A stretch of DNA of 64,000 nt from NCBI RefSeq assembly GCF_001189915.1, contig NZ_LFLS01000028.1:20551-84550 (forward strand), in the 5' to 3' direction. The position numbers and the translations under genes were made by a program. Of this stretch, positions 56,054 through 64,000 are shown in pieces (positions within the stretch are counted from its first letter, which is position 1; each line of letters starts with the position of its first letter). This DNA comes from Herbaspirillum autotrophicum. GTDB taxonomy: Bacteria; Pseudomonadota; Gammaproteobacteria; Burkholderiales; Burkholderiaceae_D. The notes under the pieces are model-generated. The model made no database searches, had not been told where the DNA came from, and worked only from the letters and a program-made list of their open reading frames with translations.

Positions 56054-57136
56054 TCAGCCTTCGTCCCCGAGGGCGGCCAGCAACTCGGCCTGATGTTCGG
56101 TGATCAAGGCATTGGTCAGCTCGTCGAGATCACCATCCATGATGAAATCGAGTTTGTACAGCGTCAGGTTGATGCGGTGGTCGGTCATCCGGCCTTGCGG
56201 GAAATTGTAGGTGCGGATGCGTTCGCTGCGGTCGCCGGAGCCGATCAGCGATTTGCGGGTGGCGGCTTCCTTCGATTGCTGTTCGCGCAACTGCACATCC
56301 TTGATGCGCGCTGCCAGCACTTTCAATGCCGATGCCTTGTTCTTGTGCTGACTGCGGTCGTCCTGACATTCGACCACGATGCCGGTCGGAATATGGGTGA
56401 TGCGAACCGCCGAATCGGTTTTGTTGATGTGCTGACCACCGGCACCCGAGGCACGGTAGGTATCGATGCGGATATCGGCCGGGTTGATGTTGACGTCTTC
56501 AACTTCGTCGGCTTCCGGCATCACCGCCACCGTACAGGCCGAGGTATGAATGCGTCCTTGTGTTTCCGTGGCCGGCACGCGTTGTACACGGTGCCCGCCG
56601 GATTCGAATTTCAGGCGCGAATAGGCGCCGGTGCCGGCGATGCGCACGATGACTTCCTTGTAGCCGCCGATCTCGGACTCTGACGCCGACACCATCTCCA
56701 CCTGCCAGCGCTTGCGCTCGGCAAAGCGTGAATACATGCGCAGCAAGTCGCCGGCAAACAGCGCCGATTCATCACCACCGGTACCGGCCCGGATTTCCAG
56801 GAAGATATTGCGTTCGTCGTTGGGATCCTTGGGCAGCAGCATCTTTTGCAGATCGCCTTCCAGTGCTTCCATCCGCGCTTTGGCGGTGCTGATTTCCTCT
56901 TGCGCAAATTCCTTCATGTCCGGATCGGACAACAATTCCTGCGCCGTCCCGATATCGCCGGCAGCTTGCGTGTACGCGCTGTAGAGCGTCACCAGCGGAC
57001 CGAGTTCGGCGTGCTCGCGCGTCATCTTGCGGTAGCTGTCCATGTCGGCGGTCGCATTTTCCTGCGCCAGCAGACTATTCAATTCTTCCAGTCGTTCGGC
57101 GAGCTGGTCGAGTTTGGAGAGCATTGATGGTTTCAT
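56054..57136 (-). CDS. prfA: Peptide chain release factor 1
   Basis: 360 residues. GGQ motif in [15 protein letters not shown]; the stop-codon recognition region and the C-terminal [22 protein letters not shown] are typical. An in-frame ATG at 57124 is a possible later start. It terminates translation at UAA/UAG. It lies 93 bp downstream of hemA on the same strand. Confidence 0.97.
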   Translation of the reverse strand: MKPSMLSKLDQLAERLEELNSLLAQENATADMDSYRKMTREHAELGPLVTLYSAYTQAAGDIGTAQELLSDPDMKEFAQEEISTAKARMEALEGDLQKMLLPKDPNDERNIFLEIRAGTGGDESALFAGDLLRMYSRFAERKRWQVEMVSASESEIGGYKEVIVRIAGTGAYSRLKFESGGHRVQRVPATETQGRIHTSACTVAVMPEADEVEDVNINPADIRIDTYRASGAGGQHINKTDSAVRITHIPTGIVVECQDDRSQHKNKASALKVLAARIKDVQLREQQSKEAATRKSLIGSGDRSERIRTYNFPQGRMTDHRINLTLYKLDFIMDGDLDELTNALITEHQAELLAALGDEG

Positions 57137-57229
57137 TGCGTGAGCTTATTTTCTGATGACGGGAAGAATGAGGCGCGGCTTGCGTCGCGTCGGAGGATGG
57201 CTGCGCGGGCAGCCGACAGGCGGGGGACG

Positions 57230-58522
57230 CTAACGCTTGGTGCGGAACAATTGCGGCAGCAACTGCACCAGTTGCGTGCGGTCTTCGCCTTGCGCATGAT
57301 GCAGCGCCTGCTGCGGACCATGCAGGAACTTGGCGGTCAAGCCTTTGGACAAGGCTTCCAGCACGCTGTCGATGTCATCGCCTTTGGACAGCATCTTGCG
57401 CGCCCGTTCCAGTTCTGCCAGACGCAGAATTTCACCGCTGTCCTGCAAATCCTGAATGATGGGCACGACGGCGCGGGTATCGATCCAGTGCATGAAGGAC
57501 TGCACCCGGGTCTCAATGATGGCTTCGGCCTGGGCTACTGCTGCCTGCCGGTTTTCGACACCGCTTTGGACCACGGAGGCGAGGTCATCCACGGTGTACA
57601 GGAATACGTCATCAAGGCGCGACACTTCGGATTCGATATCGCGCGGCACCGCCAGATCAACCATGAAAATCGGTTTGTGGCGACGCGCCTTCACCGCGCG
57701 CTCCACCAGACCGAGACCGATGATCGGCAACGATGAGGCGGTACAGGAAACCACGATGTCGAAGTTTGCCAGTTGTGTCGGCAAATCGGCCAGCCGGATG
57801 GCATTGCCGTTGAAGCGGTGTGCCAACTGTTCGCCGCGTTCCAGCGTGCGGTTGGCCACCGTCAGTGTCTTGGGATTTTGCGCCGCGAAATGCGTGGCGC
57901 ACAATTCGATCATTTCACCGGCGCCGATGAACAAGACATTCTGGCCGGAAATCGAATCAAAGATGCGTTGCGACAATCGTACTGCCGCGGCCGCCATCGA
58001 CACGCTGTGAGCGCCGATTTCGGTAGTGCTGCGCACTTCCTTGGCAACTGCAAAGGTGCGCTGGAACAGTTGGTGCAGATAGGTGCCGAGTCCGCCGGCA
58101 GCGTCAGCCTGACGCACTGCGTCTTTCATCTGCCCCAGGATCTGCGGTTCGCCGAGCACCATCGAATCCAGACCGGAGGCCACGCGGAAGGCATGACGCA
58201 CGGCGTTGTCTTGCGGCAGCGCGTATAGGAACGGTCGCAGTTCAGCGTAAGACAGTTGATGATAGTTGGCGAGGAAATGTGCGGTGCTGTCGATGGCGGC
58301 ATCGACGCCGCCCGGGGTCTTGCTGGCGGCATACAACTCGGTGCGGTTGCAGGTCGAAAGAATCGCCGCTTCACCGGTGCCGGCGGTGTTGCCATCCATG
58401 TTGCCGAACCAGGCACGCGCAGACGCCACTGCCTGACCAATCTGATCAGTAGGGAACGCTACTTTCTCGCGCAGTGAAACCGGCGCGGTAGTGTGATTGA
58501 GGCCGACGGCAAGCAAGTGCAT
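57230..58522 (-). CDS. hemA: Glutamyl-tRNA reductase
   Basis: 430 residues. It begins [20 protein letters not shown], with catalytic Cys58 in [12 protein letters not shown], and the NADPH motif [16 protein letters not shown]. It makes glutamate-1-semialdehyde, the first committed step of tetrapyrrole synthesis by the C5 pathway. The hemA-prfA order is widely conserved. Confidence 0.97.
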   Translation of the reverse strand: MHLLAVGLNHTTAPVSLREKVAFPTDQIGQAVASARAWFGNMDGNTAGTGEAAILSTCNRTELYAASKTPGGVDAAIDSTAHFLANYHQLSYAELRPFLYALPQDNAVRHAFRVASGLDSMVLGEPQILGQMKDAVRQADAAGGLGTYLHQLFQRTFAVAKEVRSTTEIGAHSVSMAAAAVRLSQRIFDSISGQNVLFIGAGEMIELCATHFAAQNPKTLTVANRTLERGEQLAHRFNGNAIRLADLPTQLANFDIVVSCTASSLPIIGLGLVERAVKARRHKPIFMVDLAVPRDIESEVSRLDDVFLYTVDDLASVVQSGVENRQAAVAQAEAIIETRVQSFMHWIDTRAVVPIIQDLQDSGEILRLAELERARKMLSKGDDIDSVLEALSKGLTAKFLHGPQQALHHAQGEDRTQLVQLLPQLFRTKR

Positions 58523-58682
58523 ATATTTGCAGGGGAACCGCGATAAAGCTGGAGGGAAATCTCGCCGCTATTATACCCCTTGTGAAGCATGGTCATTCAA
58601 GCCGGGTGCGGCAAAGCGCCAGATCGCTAATGATTCTCAATGACAGCTTGTCAGATTGCCAAGCCGATTTCCGGTGCGCGGT

Positions 58683-59360
58683 TCAGTTGGCCGTCGCAGT
58701 CAGCGGTTCCAGCTGATAACCGTAGCCATAAACAGTATTCAGGCGGAACCCGTTTTCCGGACGCAATTGCAGTTTGTTGCGGACACGCGAGATATGGGTA
58801 TCCATCGTGCGCGACGGGATTTCGTCTTCGCGACCCCAGATGGTTTCTTGCAGGAAAGCACGTGACAGCGGCCGGCCAAGATTGTTGAACAGCAGCAAGG
58901 CCAGTGCAAATTCTTTTTGCGTCACGGCCAGCGGTTTGCCGTTGAGGCTGATCACATTGGTTGGCGTCTCGAACTGGTAGCCGGCGAAATGCTGTTGTTG
59001 CCGCTCATCATGATCGGGATACGCGCGTTGCAGCAGAACCTGTACGCGCGCCGCCAGTTCATGACGGCGCAGCGGCGCCAGCAGATAATCCGTCATGCCG
59101 GCGCCCACTGCTGCCGGCAGGTTCTTCAGGTTGCTGGCCGCCGCCGTCACGGTCAGCAGTACCGGAATCGACGCGCTCGCGGCCCAGTCCAGAATATCCG
59201 GCATGCGGGTATCGTCGCCGCGCCATTCCAGAATCAGCAAATGCGGCGGCTGCTGTTGCAGGTCGCCGGCGTTTTCTTCATGACGACAGGCATGGGTATC
59301 CAGCACCCGCATGATCAATGCAGCTTGCTCGGGCGACTGGTAGAGGAGGGAAATATGCAT
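58683..59360 (-). CDS. OmpR-family response regulator with degenerate receiver
   Basis: 225 residues. The C-terminal winged helix (about 130-220) is intact: LAVTQKEFALALLLFNNLG, RTMDTHISRVRNKL, LNTVYGYGYQL. The receiver is degenerate. The acidic pair at the first strand is replaced (ISLLYQSPEQ), the phosphoacceptor Asp is Glu45 (LLILEWRGDD) and the invariant Lys is Ala95 (YLLAPLRR). It is therefore unlikely to be controlled by ordinary phosphotransfer. No histidine kinase is adjacent; it lies between minE and hemA. Confidence 0.85.
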   Translation of the reverse strand: MHISLLYQSPEQAALIMRVLDTHACRHEENAGDLQQQPPHLLILEWRGDDTRMPDILDWAASASIPVLLTVTAAASNLKNLPAAVGAGMTDYLLAPLRRHELAARVQVLLQRAYPDHDERQQQHFAGYQFETPTNVISLNGKPLAVTQKEFALALLLFNNLGRPLSRAFLQETIWGREDEIPSRTMDTHISRVRNKLQLRPENGFRLNTVYGYGYQLEPLTATAN

Positions 59361-59424
59361 GTGCTGAGCAGGTCAGCGCCATTCGCGCCGGCCGGCGACT
59401 CAATGAGCCGCCGGCCGGGTTGTA

Positions 59425-59691
59425 TCAGGGCGCTTCTGCGTCCGGCAATACCACGTTGACGTCCAGCACTTCGAGGTTGCCCTGGCGATCAAGCGAAATC
59501 TTGATGTCGTCGGCGTTGACCTTGGTGTACTTGGAAATGACTTCGATCAGTTCCTTGTGCAAGGCTGGCAGGAAGTCATAACCCTGGCCGTGACGACCGC
59601 CGCGTTCGCGGGCGATGATGATCTGCAAGCGCTCTTTGGCTGCAGTCGCGCTTTTCGGCTTCGGCGGAAACAGGAAAGAAAGCAATGCCAT
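59425..59691 (-). CDS. minE: Cell division topological specificity factor MinE
   Basis: 88 residues. N-terminal membrane/MinD-binding segment [30 protein letters not shown], then [18 protein letters not shown] and the topological domain ending DVNVVLP. It drives MinD release and oscillation so that division occurs at mid-cell. It lies 2 bp downstream of minD. Confidence 0.97.
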   Translation of the reverse strand: MALLSFLFPPKPKSATAAKERLQIIIARERGGRHGQGYDFLPALHKELIEVISKYTKVNADDIKISLDRQGNLEVLDVNVVLPDAEAP

Positions 59692-59693
59692 AA

Positions 59694-60509
59694 CTATTTA
59701 CCTCCGAAGATGCGCTGGAGAATCCCAGGCTTTTCATAACTGGTAAAACGCAGCGGCACATCTTGGCCGAGGAAGCGCGAGACCAGATCCTGATACGCTT
59801 CGGCGACGTCGGTTTCTTTCAGGTGAATGGCTGGATTGCCCTGATTGGAGGCATGCAGCACCGATTCAGATTCAGGAATGATGCCGACCAGCGGAATCCG
59901 CAGGATTTCCTGTACGTCAGTGTAGGACAGCATTTCACCGGCGTCGACCCGCTTCGGCGAATAACGGGTGATCAGCAAATGTTCCTTGACCGGTTCGCCG
60001 CCATTGAGGGCGCGTCGCGATTTGGCCTGAATGATGCCGAGAATGCGATCGGAGTCGCGCACCGACGATACTTCAGGGTTGGTCACGATGATGGCTTCAT
60101 CGGCGAAGGTCAATGCCATCACGGCACCGTGTTCGATACCGGCCGGCGAATCGCAGATGATGTATTCGAAATCCATTTTTTGCAGGTCGTCGAGCACGCG
60201 CTCCACGCCTTCTTCCGACAGGGCATCCTTGTCGCGGGTTTGCGAGGCCGGCAGGATGAACAGGTTGTCGCAGTGCTTGTCCTTGATCAGCGCCTGATTC
60301 AGCGATGCTTCCTTGTTGACGACATTGATCAGGTCGTACACCACGCGGCGTTCGCAACCCATGATCAGATCGAGGTTACGCAGACCGACGTCGAAGTCGA
60401 TCACAACTGTCTTGTGTCCGCGCAAGGCCAGGCCTGATGCGAAACTGGCGCTTGAAGTCGTTTTGCCGACACCGCCTTTGCCGGATGTCACAACGATGAT
60501 TTTTGCCAC
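59694..60509 (-). CDS. minD: Septum site-determining ATPase MinD
   Basis: 271 residues. Deviant Walker [11 protein letters not shown] (9-18), the [11 protein letters not shown] switch, and a C-terminal amphipathic membrane-targeting helix ([13 protein letters not shown]). It recruits MinC to the membrane and is cycled by MinE. It is 36 bp downstream of minC. Confidence 0.98.
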   Translation of the reverse strand: MAKIIVVTSGKGGVGKTTSSASFASGLALRGHKTVVIDFDVGLRNLDLIMGCERRVVYDLINVVNKEASLNQALIKDKHCDNLFILPASQTRDKDALSEEGVERVLDDLQKMDFEYIICDSPAGIEHGAVMALTFADEAIIVTNPEVSSVRDSDRILGIIQAKSRRALNGGEPVKEHLLITRYSPKRVDAGEMLSYTDVQEILRIPLVGIIPESESVLHASNQGNPAIHLKETDVAEAYQDLVSRFLGQDVPLRFTSYEKPGILQRIFGGK

Positions 60510-60545
60510 AAAAAACTCCTTAAAAGATCAATGATCGTGATGTAT

Positions 60546-61307
60546 TCATGCTTTGGCGGAGTTGACCGGAATCACATCGATCCGGTCGCCGCTCAGGCGA
60601 ATTTGTACTTGTTTCTGCGCCAACTCTGCCGCGTGGCCATTCTCGAACGTTCTGTAGACGCCGGCGATGGAAACCAGTTCCGCTTCCAGGCTGGTAGTGA
60701 AGATACGCGCTTCGGTATTGCCGCTGGCGCCTGCCAGCGCGCGGCCGCGCAACGGCGCATAAATATGGATGCTGCCATCGGCGATGATTTCCGCGCCGTT
60801 GTTGACTGCCGCCATGATAACCAGATCAGCGCCGCGGGCGTAAATACGCTGGCCGGCGCGTACCGGGGTGTCGACAAACACGGTGGTCAGTTGCAGTTGT
60901 GGCTGCTGTTGTGCTGCGGGCGCAGCAGGCACCGGGGCTGGCGCCGGAGCAGCAGGCGCTGCCGCTGGCTCTGCTGCCACTTCCTGCGGCTTCGCCACGC
61001 TGTCGATGCTCAGACCTTGCGCCAGAATTTCTGCGTGCAATTCGGGGGCGGCATTCCGTACGGCAACGGTATTGAGGCGATAGCTCTTGAACAGCTTGAC
61101 CAGTGCGGCCCAGTCAATGGCACCGCTGGCGGCGTCGAGCGCGCTGACATCGAAGATCGCAAATTCGTCTTCGAAGAAGTCGGATGCGCCGCCGGTCATC
61201 TCTTTGAGGGCCTTATCCAGCAATGCCGGATCGGTTTCATGCAGAATCGCCGAAATGGCGACAACTGTGGATATCTTGATTTCGATCGGTTTACGGGCTT
61301 TTTGCAT
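60546..61307 (-). CDS. minC: Septum formation inhibitor MinC
   Basis: 253 residues. N-terminal FtsZ-inhibiting domain ([23 protein letters not shown]), an Ala/Pro-rich linker of about 35 residues (115-150), and a C-terminal beta-helix domain ([44 protein letters not shown]) that binds MinD. It is the first gene of minC-minD-minE, with a good promoter upstream. Confidence 0.95.
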   Translation of the reverse strand: MQKARKPIEIKISTVVAISAILHETDPALLDKALKEMTGGASDFFEDEFAIFDVSALDAASGAIDWAALVKLFKSYRLNTVAVRNAAPELHAEILAQGLSIDSVAKPQEVAAEPAAAPAAPAPAPVPAAPAAQQQPQLQLTTVFVDTPVRAGQRIYARGADLVIMAAVNNGAEIIADGSIHIYAPLRGRALAGASGNTEARIFTTSLEAELVSIAGVYRTFENGHAAELAQKQVQIRLSGDRIDVIPVNSAKA

Positions 61308-61401
61308 AAATTGGTTAATGCCGGCAAACGTGCCGGGAAATCATCTAAAGGTAAGAAGGGAATGCTGACGGCGGATGTGGCAGTGCCGATATTGGTTTTG
61401 C

Positions 61402-61429
61402 ATTATACAGTCAGGCTGGCAGCCGCAAA
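61402..61429 (-). promoter_or_regulatory. Promoter of the minCDE operon
   Basis: On the minus strand TTTGCG (61429-61424) and a perfect TATAAT (61407-61402) are separated by 16 bp. Transcription would start near 61395, about 88 nt before the minC ATG. Confidence 0.6.
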
Positions 61430-61576
61430 GGGCCTGAGCGCAGCAATCTGATGCAGTTTGATGGCGGGCCCCGCCGATCCGGGGCTGACATGTTTCCGGA
61501 AAGGAAATATTGCAGCGAAAATCACGCGCTGACGGCAGCCGGGCAAGCCGGAATGGAGGTTGCCCGGCAGTGGAAA

Positions 61577-61613
61577 ACAATATCGCCGGAAGGATCACTT
61601 CCGGCGATATTGT
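61577..61613 (-). terminator. Rho-independent terminator after the BMP lipoprotein gene
   Basis: A perfect 16-bp stem (ACAATATCGCCGGAAG, 61577-61592, with 61598-61613) and 5-nt loop. On the minus strand it is followed by TTCC within TTGTTTTCC. Confidence 0.85.
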
Positions 61614-61642
61614 CAGTACGGCAATCAATTCACGCGAATCGT

Positions 61643-62782
61643 TCAGCCCGGTACTTTACCGTCCACACCTTCGACGTAGAACTTGACGCCATGCAGGAAG
61701 CCGTCATCGGCAACGGCATCCCTGGCAACCACTTCCTTGCCGCTGTTGTCCTTGATCGGACCTTTCCAGATCGGTGCGCTGCCATCGATGATGCCGGCTT
61801 TGCGGGTCTCGACCAGGGTCTTGACGTCGGCCGGCAGATCAGGATTGAGGGCGCCGAGGTCGATGGCTTTTTCCTTCAGGCCGAGCCAGCTGCTCTGGGA
61901 TTTCCAGGTGCCGTCGAGTACTTCGCCGACGCGCTGATTGTAATAAATGCCCCAGTCAATGATGGATGCGCCCAGATGTGCCTTGGCACCGAAGCTGGTC
62001 ATGTCGCTGTCCCAGCCGAATGCATATACGCCTTTTTCCTGCGCGGTTTGCACTACCGCAGCGGAGTCGGTGTTTTGCATCAGCACGTCAACGCCCTGAC
62101 CGATCAGGGTCGTGGCCGCTTCACGTTCCTTGCCCGGATCGAACCATTTGTTGACCCAGACCACGCGGGTGGTGGCTTTCGGATTGACCGAACGGGCGCC
62201 CAATGTGAACGAGTCGATGTTGCGGATCACTTCCGGAATCGGTACTGACGCCACCACGCCGAGCTTGCCGGTTTTGCTCATCTTGCCGGCGACCACACCG
62301 GCCAGATAGGCACCTTCATAAGTCCGCACGTCGTACTGGGTCATGTTGTCGGCAGTCTTGAAGCCGGTAGCATGTTCGAATTTGACGTCCGGGAATTCCT
62401 TGGCGACCTTGAGCATCGCTTCCATGTAGCCGAAGGTAGTGCCGAAGATCAGCTTGTTGCCATCGGTTGCCAGTTGCCGAATCACGCGTTCGGCATCGGC
62501 GGCGGACTCAGGAACGTTTTCCACGAAAGTGGTCTTGACCTTGTCGCCGTATTTCGCTTCCACTGCCTTGCGGCCATTGTCATGGGCAAAGGTCCAGCCG
62601 GCATCGCCGACCGGTCCGATGTAGACAAATGCCACCTTCAACGGCTCGGCCGCAGCCGGTGCCGCAGCAGCCGGCGCAGCCGCCGCCGGTGGCGCCGGTT
62701 CTTCCTTCTTGCCACAGCCGATCAATGTGGCGGCTGCCAGTGTGGCGAGCATCGCCATCGATGCCCTGCGCGAAATTTTCAT
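61643..62782 (-). CDS. BMP/PnrA-family substrate-binding lipoprotein of an ABC importer
   Basis: 379 residues. Lipoprotein signal with lipobox LIGC (Cys23), then an Ala/Pro-rich linker and KVAFVYIGPVGDAGWTFAHDNG, EHATGFKTADNMTQYDVRTYEGAYLAGVVAGKM and VYAFGWDSDMTSFG. The PnrA/BMP family binds nucleosides or purine-like ligands. Two permease genes upstream on the same strand complete the importer apart from the ATPase, which lies beyond the window. Confidence 0.92.
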   Translation of the reverse strand: MKISRRASMAMLATLAAATLIGCGKKEEPAPPAAAAPAAAAPAAAEPLKVAFVYIGPVGDAGWTFAHDNGRKAVEAKYGDKVKTTFVENVPESAADAERVIRQLATDGNKLIFGTTFGYMEAMLKVAKEFPDVKFEHATGFKTADNMTQYDVRTYEGAYLAGVVAGKMSKTGKLGVVASVPIPEVIRNIDSFTLGARSVNPKATTRVVWVNKWFDPGKEREAATTLIGQGVDVLMQNTDSAAVVQTAQEKGVYAFGWDSDMTSFGAKAHLGASIIDWGIYYNQRVGEVLDGTWKSQSSWLGLKEKAIDLGALNPDLPADVKTLVETRKAGIIDGSAPIWKGPIKDNSGKEVVARDAVADDGFLHGVKFYVEGVDGKVPG

Positions 62783-62836
62783 TTAATTCTCCCTCAGCGT
62801 TAAGTGGTTGAAACTACTGTAAATCCTACAGAAAAA

Positions 62837-63757
62837 TCAAGTGGCGCCCGGACGGAATGGTTTGCCGAGCGAGGCCGGCATGTTCAGTCTGATCCAGTCA
62901 GGATTGCGCGAGATCAGCGCCAGCACCACGATGGTCGCAACATACGGCAACATCGACAGGATCTGGGAAGAAATCGTCACGCCAATGCCTTGCAAATAAA
63001 ACTGCAGAATCGTCACGCCGCCGAACAACAACGCGCCCAGCAACACGCGCGCCGGCCGCCAGGTGGCAAATGCGGTCAGCGCCAGCGCAATCCAGCCGCG
63101 TCCGGACACCAGACCCTCGACCCACATCGGCGTATACACCAGCGACAGATAGGCACCGGCCAATCCGCAGCAGGCACCGCCGAACAGCACTGCCGCAAAA
63201 CGGATGCCGCGTACCGAATAACCGAGCGCATGCGCCGATTCCGGCGATTCGCCGACTGCCCGCAAGACCAGACCGGCGCGGGTTCGATACAGGAACCATG
63301 CGCACAGTCCGCACAGCAGCAGGGCAACATAACTCATCCAGTGCTGATGAAACAAGGCCGGGCCGATAAACGGAATATCACCGAGCAGCGGTAGCGCATT
63401 GTTTTGCGGCGGCAGTGCAAAGCCGACAAAGCGTTGACCAATGAAGGCCGACAGGCCGGCGCCGAAAATCGACAGCGCCAGACCGGTGGCAACCTGATTG
63501 GTCGCCAGCAAGATGGCCAGCCACGAAAACAGCGTCGCCATCAGCATGCCGCATACGGCGCCGGCAACGAAGCCGAGCAACGGACTTTTGGTGTGATAGC
63601 CGATGGCAAAGCCGGCAATCGCAGCCACCAGCATCATGCCTTCGGCGCCGAGATTGAGGACGCCGGCGCGTTCATTGATCAGCAAGCCGATGGCGGCCAG
63701 CAGCAGCGGCGTGCCGGCATTGATCGACGCCGCGATCAGGGGAGCAAGTTGGTCCAT
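62837..63757 (-). CDS. ABC transporter permease (BPD_transp_2, nucleoside-type)
   Basis: 306 residues, about nine hydrophobic segments. The start LAPLIAASINAGTPLLLAAIGLLINERAGVLNLGAEGMMLVAA is the typical YufQ/BmpD-like permease, with the signature NERAGVLNLGAEGMM. It forms the inner-membrane channel with the next permease. It starts 1 bp after the stop of the upstream permease. Confidence 0.93.
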   Translation of the reverse strand: MDQLAPLIAASINAGTPLLLAAIGLLINERAGVLNLGAEGMMLVAAIAGFAIGYHTKSPLLGFVAGAVCGMLMATLFSWLAILLATNQVATGLALSIFGAGLSAFIGQRFVGFALPPQNNALPLLGDIPFIGPALFHQHWMSYVALLLCGLCAWFLYRTRAGLVLRAVGESPESAHALGYSVRGIRFAAVLFGGACCGLAGAYLSLVYTPMWVEGLVSGRGWIALALTAFATWRPARVLLGALLFGGVTILQFYLQGIGVTISSQILSMLPYVATIVVLALISRNPDWIRLNMPASLGKPFRPGAT

Positions 63758-63758
63758 A

Positions 63759-64000
63759 TTATTTAGCCTTTCGGCGCAGACGGTAATCGATCAAGGTATC
63801 GCAAGCCAGCAGCAAGAACAGCAGCATGCCCTGGAAGACGCCGGTGATGGCAGAGGGCAAGCCGAGCCGCGATTGTGCCAGTTCGCCGCCGAGATACAGC
63901 AAGGACATGACCAGTCCGCCGAACACCGCGCCGAGCGGATGCAGGCGCCCGATGAAGGCGACGATGATGGCCGCGAAACCGTAACCGGGTGACACCGACG
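63759..64000 (-). CDS. ABC transporter permease (BPD_transp_2), partial (C-terminal end)
   Basis: The frame is open to the right edge, giving about 80 residues ending DTLIDYRLRRKAK. Visible features are SPGYGFAAIIVAFIGRLHPLGAVFGGLVMSLLYLGG and a last hydrophobic helix (GMLLFLLLACDTL), matching the C terminus of YufP/BmpC-like permeases. The N-terminal part and probably the ATPase gene lie outside the window. Confidence 0.88.
   Translation of the reverse strand, partial: SVSPGYGFAAIIVAFIGRLHPLGAVFGGLVMSLLYLGGELAQSRLGLPSAITGVFQGMLLFLLLACDTLIDYRLRRKAK

Larger units (their letters stand above)
61308..61642. other. Intergenic region between minC and the BMP lipoprotein gene
   Basis: 335 bp with no supported gene. 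It holds the minC promoter and the terminator of the BMP gene. Confidence 0.6.

Noticed and set aside
1..64000. CRISPR arrays, tRNA or rRNA genes, insertion sequences
   Set aside because: Looked for spaced repeats, tRNA-like ends and transposase motifs on both strands; none was found by reading.

Overview
The window reads as chromosomal DNA of a betaproteobacterium of the Burkholderiales, most like Oxalobacteraceae (Herminiimonas/Janthinobacterium/Collimonas type). This is inferred from several things: Gram-negative trimeric porins of the beta type, Bug/TctC-type periplasmic binding proteins, a SAH riboswitch in front of ahcY, the cluster lpxL-like x2 / metK / ahcY / small membrane protein / metF, moderately high GC, and densely packed genes. 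No tRNA, rRNA, CRISPR array, insertion sequence or prophage module was seen.

Layout. 1-6.9 kb: a TctD/TctE-type two-component system (kinase cut by the window edge) diverges from an orphan TctC-type binding protein, followed by a complete ABC importer (binding protein, fused double permease, ATPase). 7.1-9.5 kb: two tandem paralogous porins. 9.6-11.1 kb: an AbrB-family membrane protein and a one-domain asparaginase. 11.2-13.8 kb: an unusual soluble protein with two Cache-type sensor units and a C-terminal CheW domain. 14-16 kb: an unrecognised Trp-rich protein and a D-2-hydroxyacid dehydrogenase. 16.3-20.9 kb: pckG, then ahpC (with a good OxyR-type site) and ahpF. 21-24.5 kb: a PBP5-type carboxypeptidase, an alpha/beta hydrolase, a thioredoxin-like ferredoxin and a VanZ-family membrane protein. 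24.6-31.3 kb: birA-coaX-SPOR protein, argB, a TraB/GumN protein, a HAD nucleotidase, a His-rich Fur-family regulator and xerC.

31.4-38.2 kb: DUF484 protein, a porin, a Sel1-repeat protein, dapF and two lipid A acyltransferase-like proteins. 38.4-43.1 kb: a methyl-cycle block (metK, SAH riboswitch, ahcY, small membrane protein, metF, 5-formyl-THF cyclo-ligase). 43.2-48.9 kb: soluble lytic transglycosylase, an NDUFA9-like dehydrogenase, a GST, cca and a GNAT acetyltransferase. 49-54.5 kb: phhA, an intergenic region with terminators and a small double-glycine peptide gene, and a fused indolepyruvate ferredoxin oxidoreductase; the two large genes suggest aromatic amino acid catabolism. 54.5-58.5 kb: prmC, dsbB, prfA, hemA on the minus strand. 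58.7-61.3 kb: a response regulator with a degenerate receiver, then minE, minD, minC. 61.6-64 kb: a BMP/PnrA-type lipoprotein and two ABC permeases, the last cut by the window edge.

Most of the window is housekeeping. The items most worth a second look are the orphan dual-Cache/CheW protein, the small GG-leader peptide and its surroundings, the pseudo-receiver regulator beside minCDE, and the mixed TctDE/TctC/ABC transport locus.
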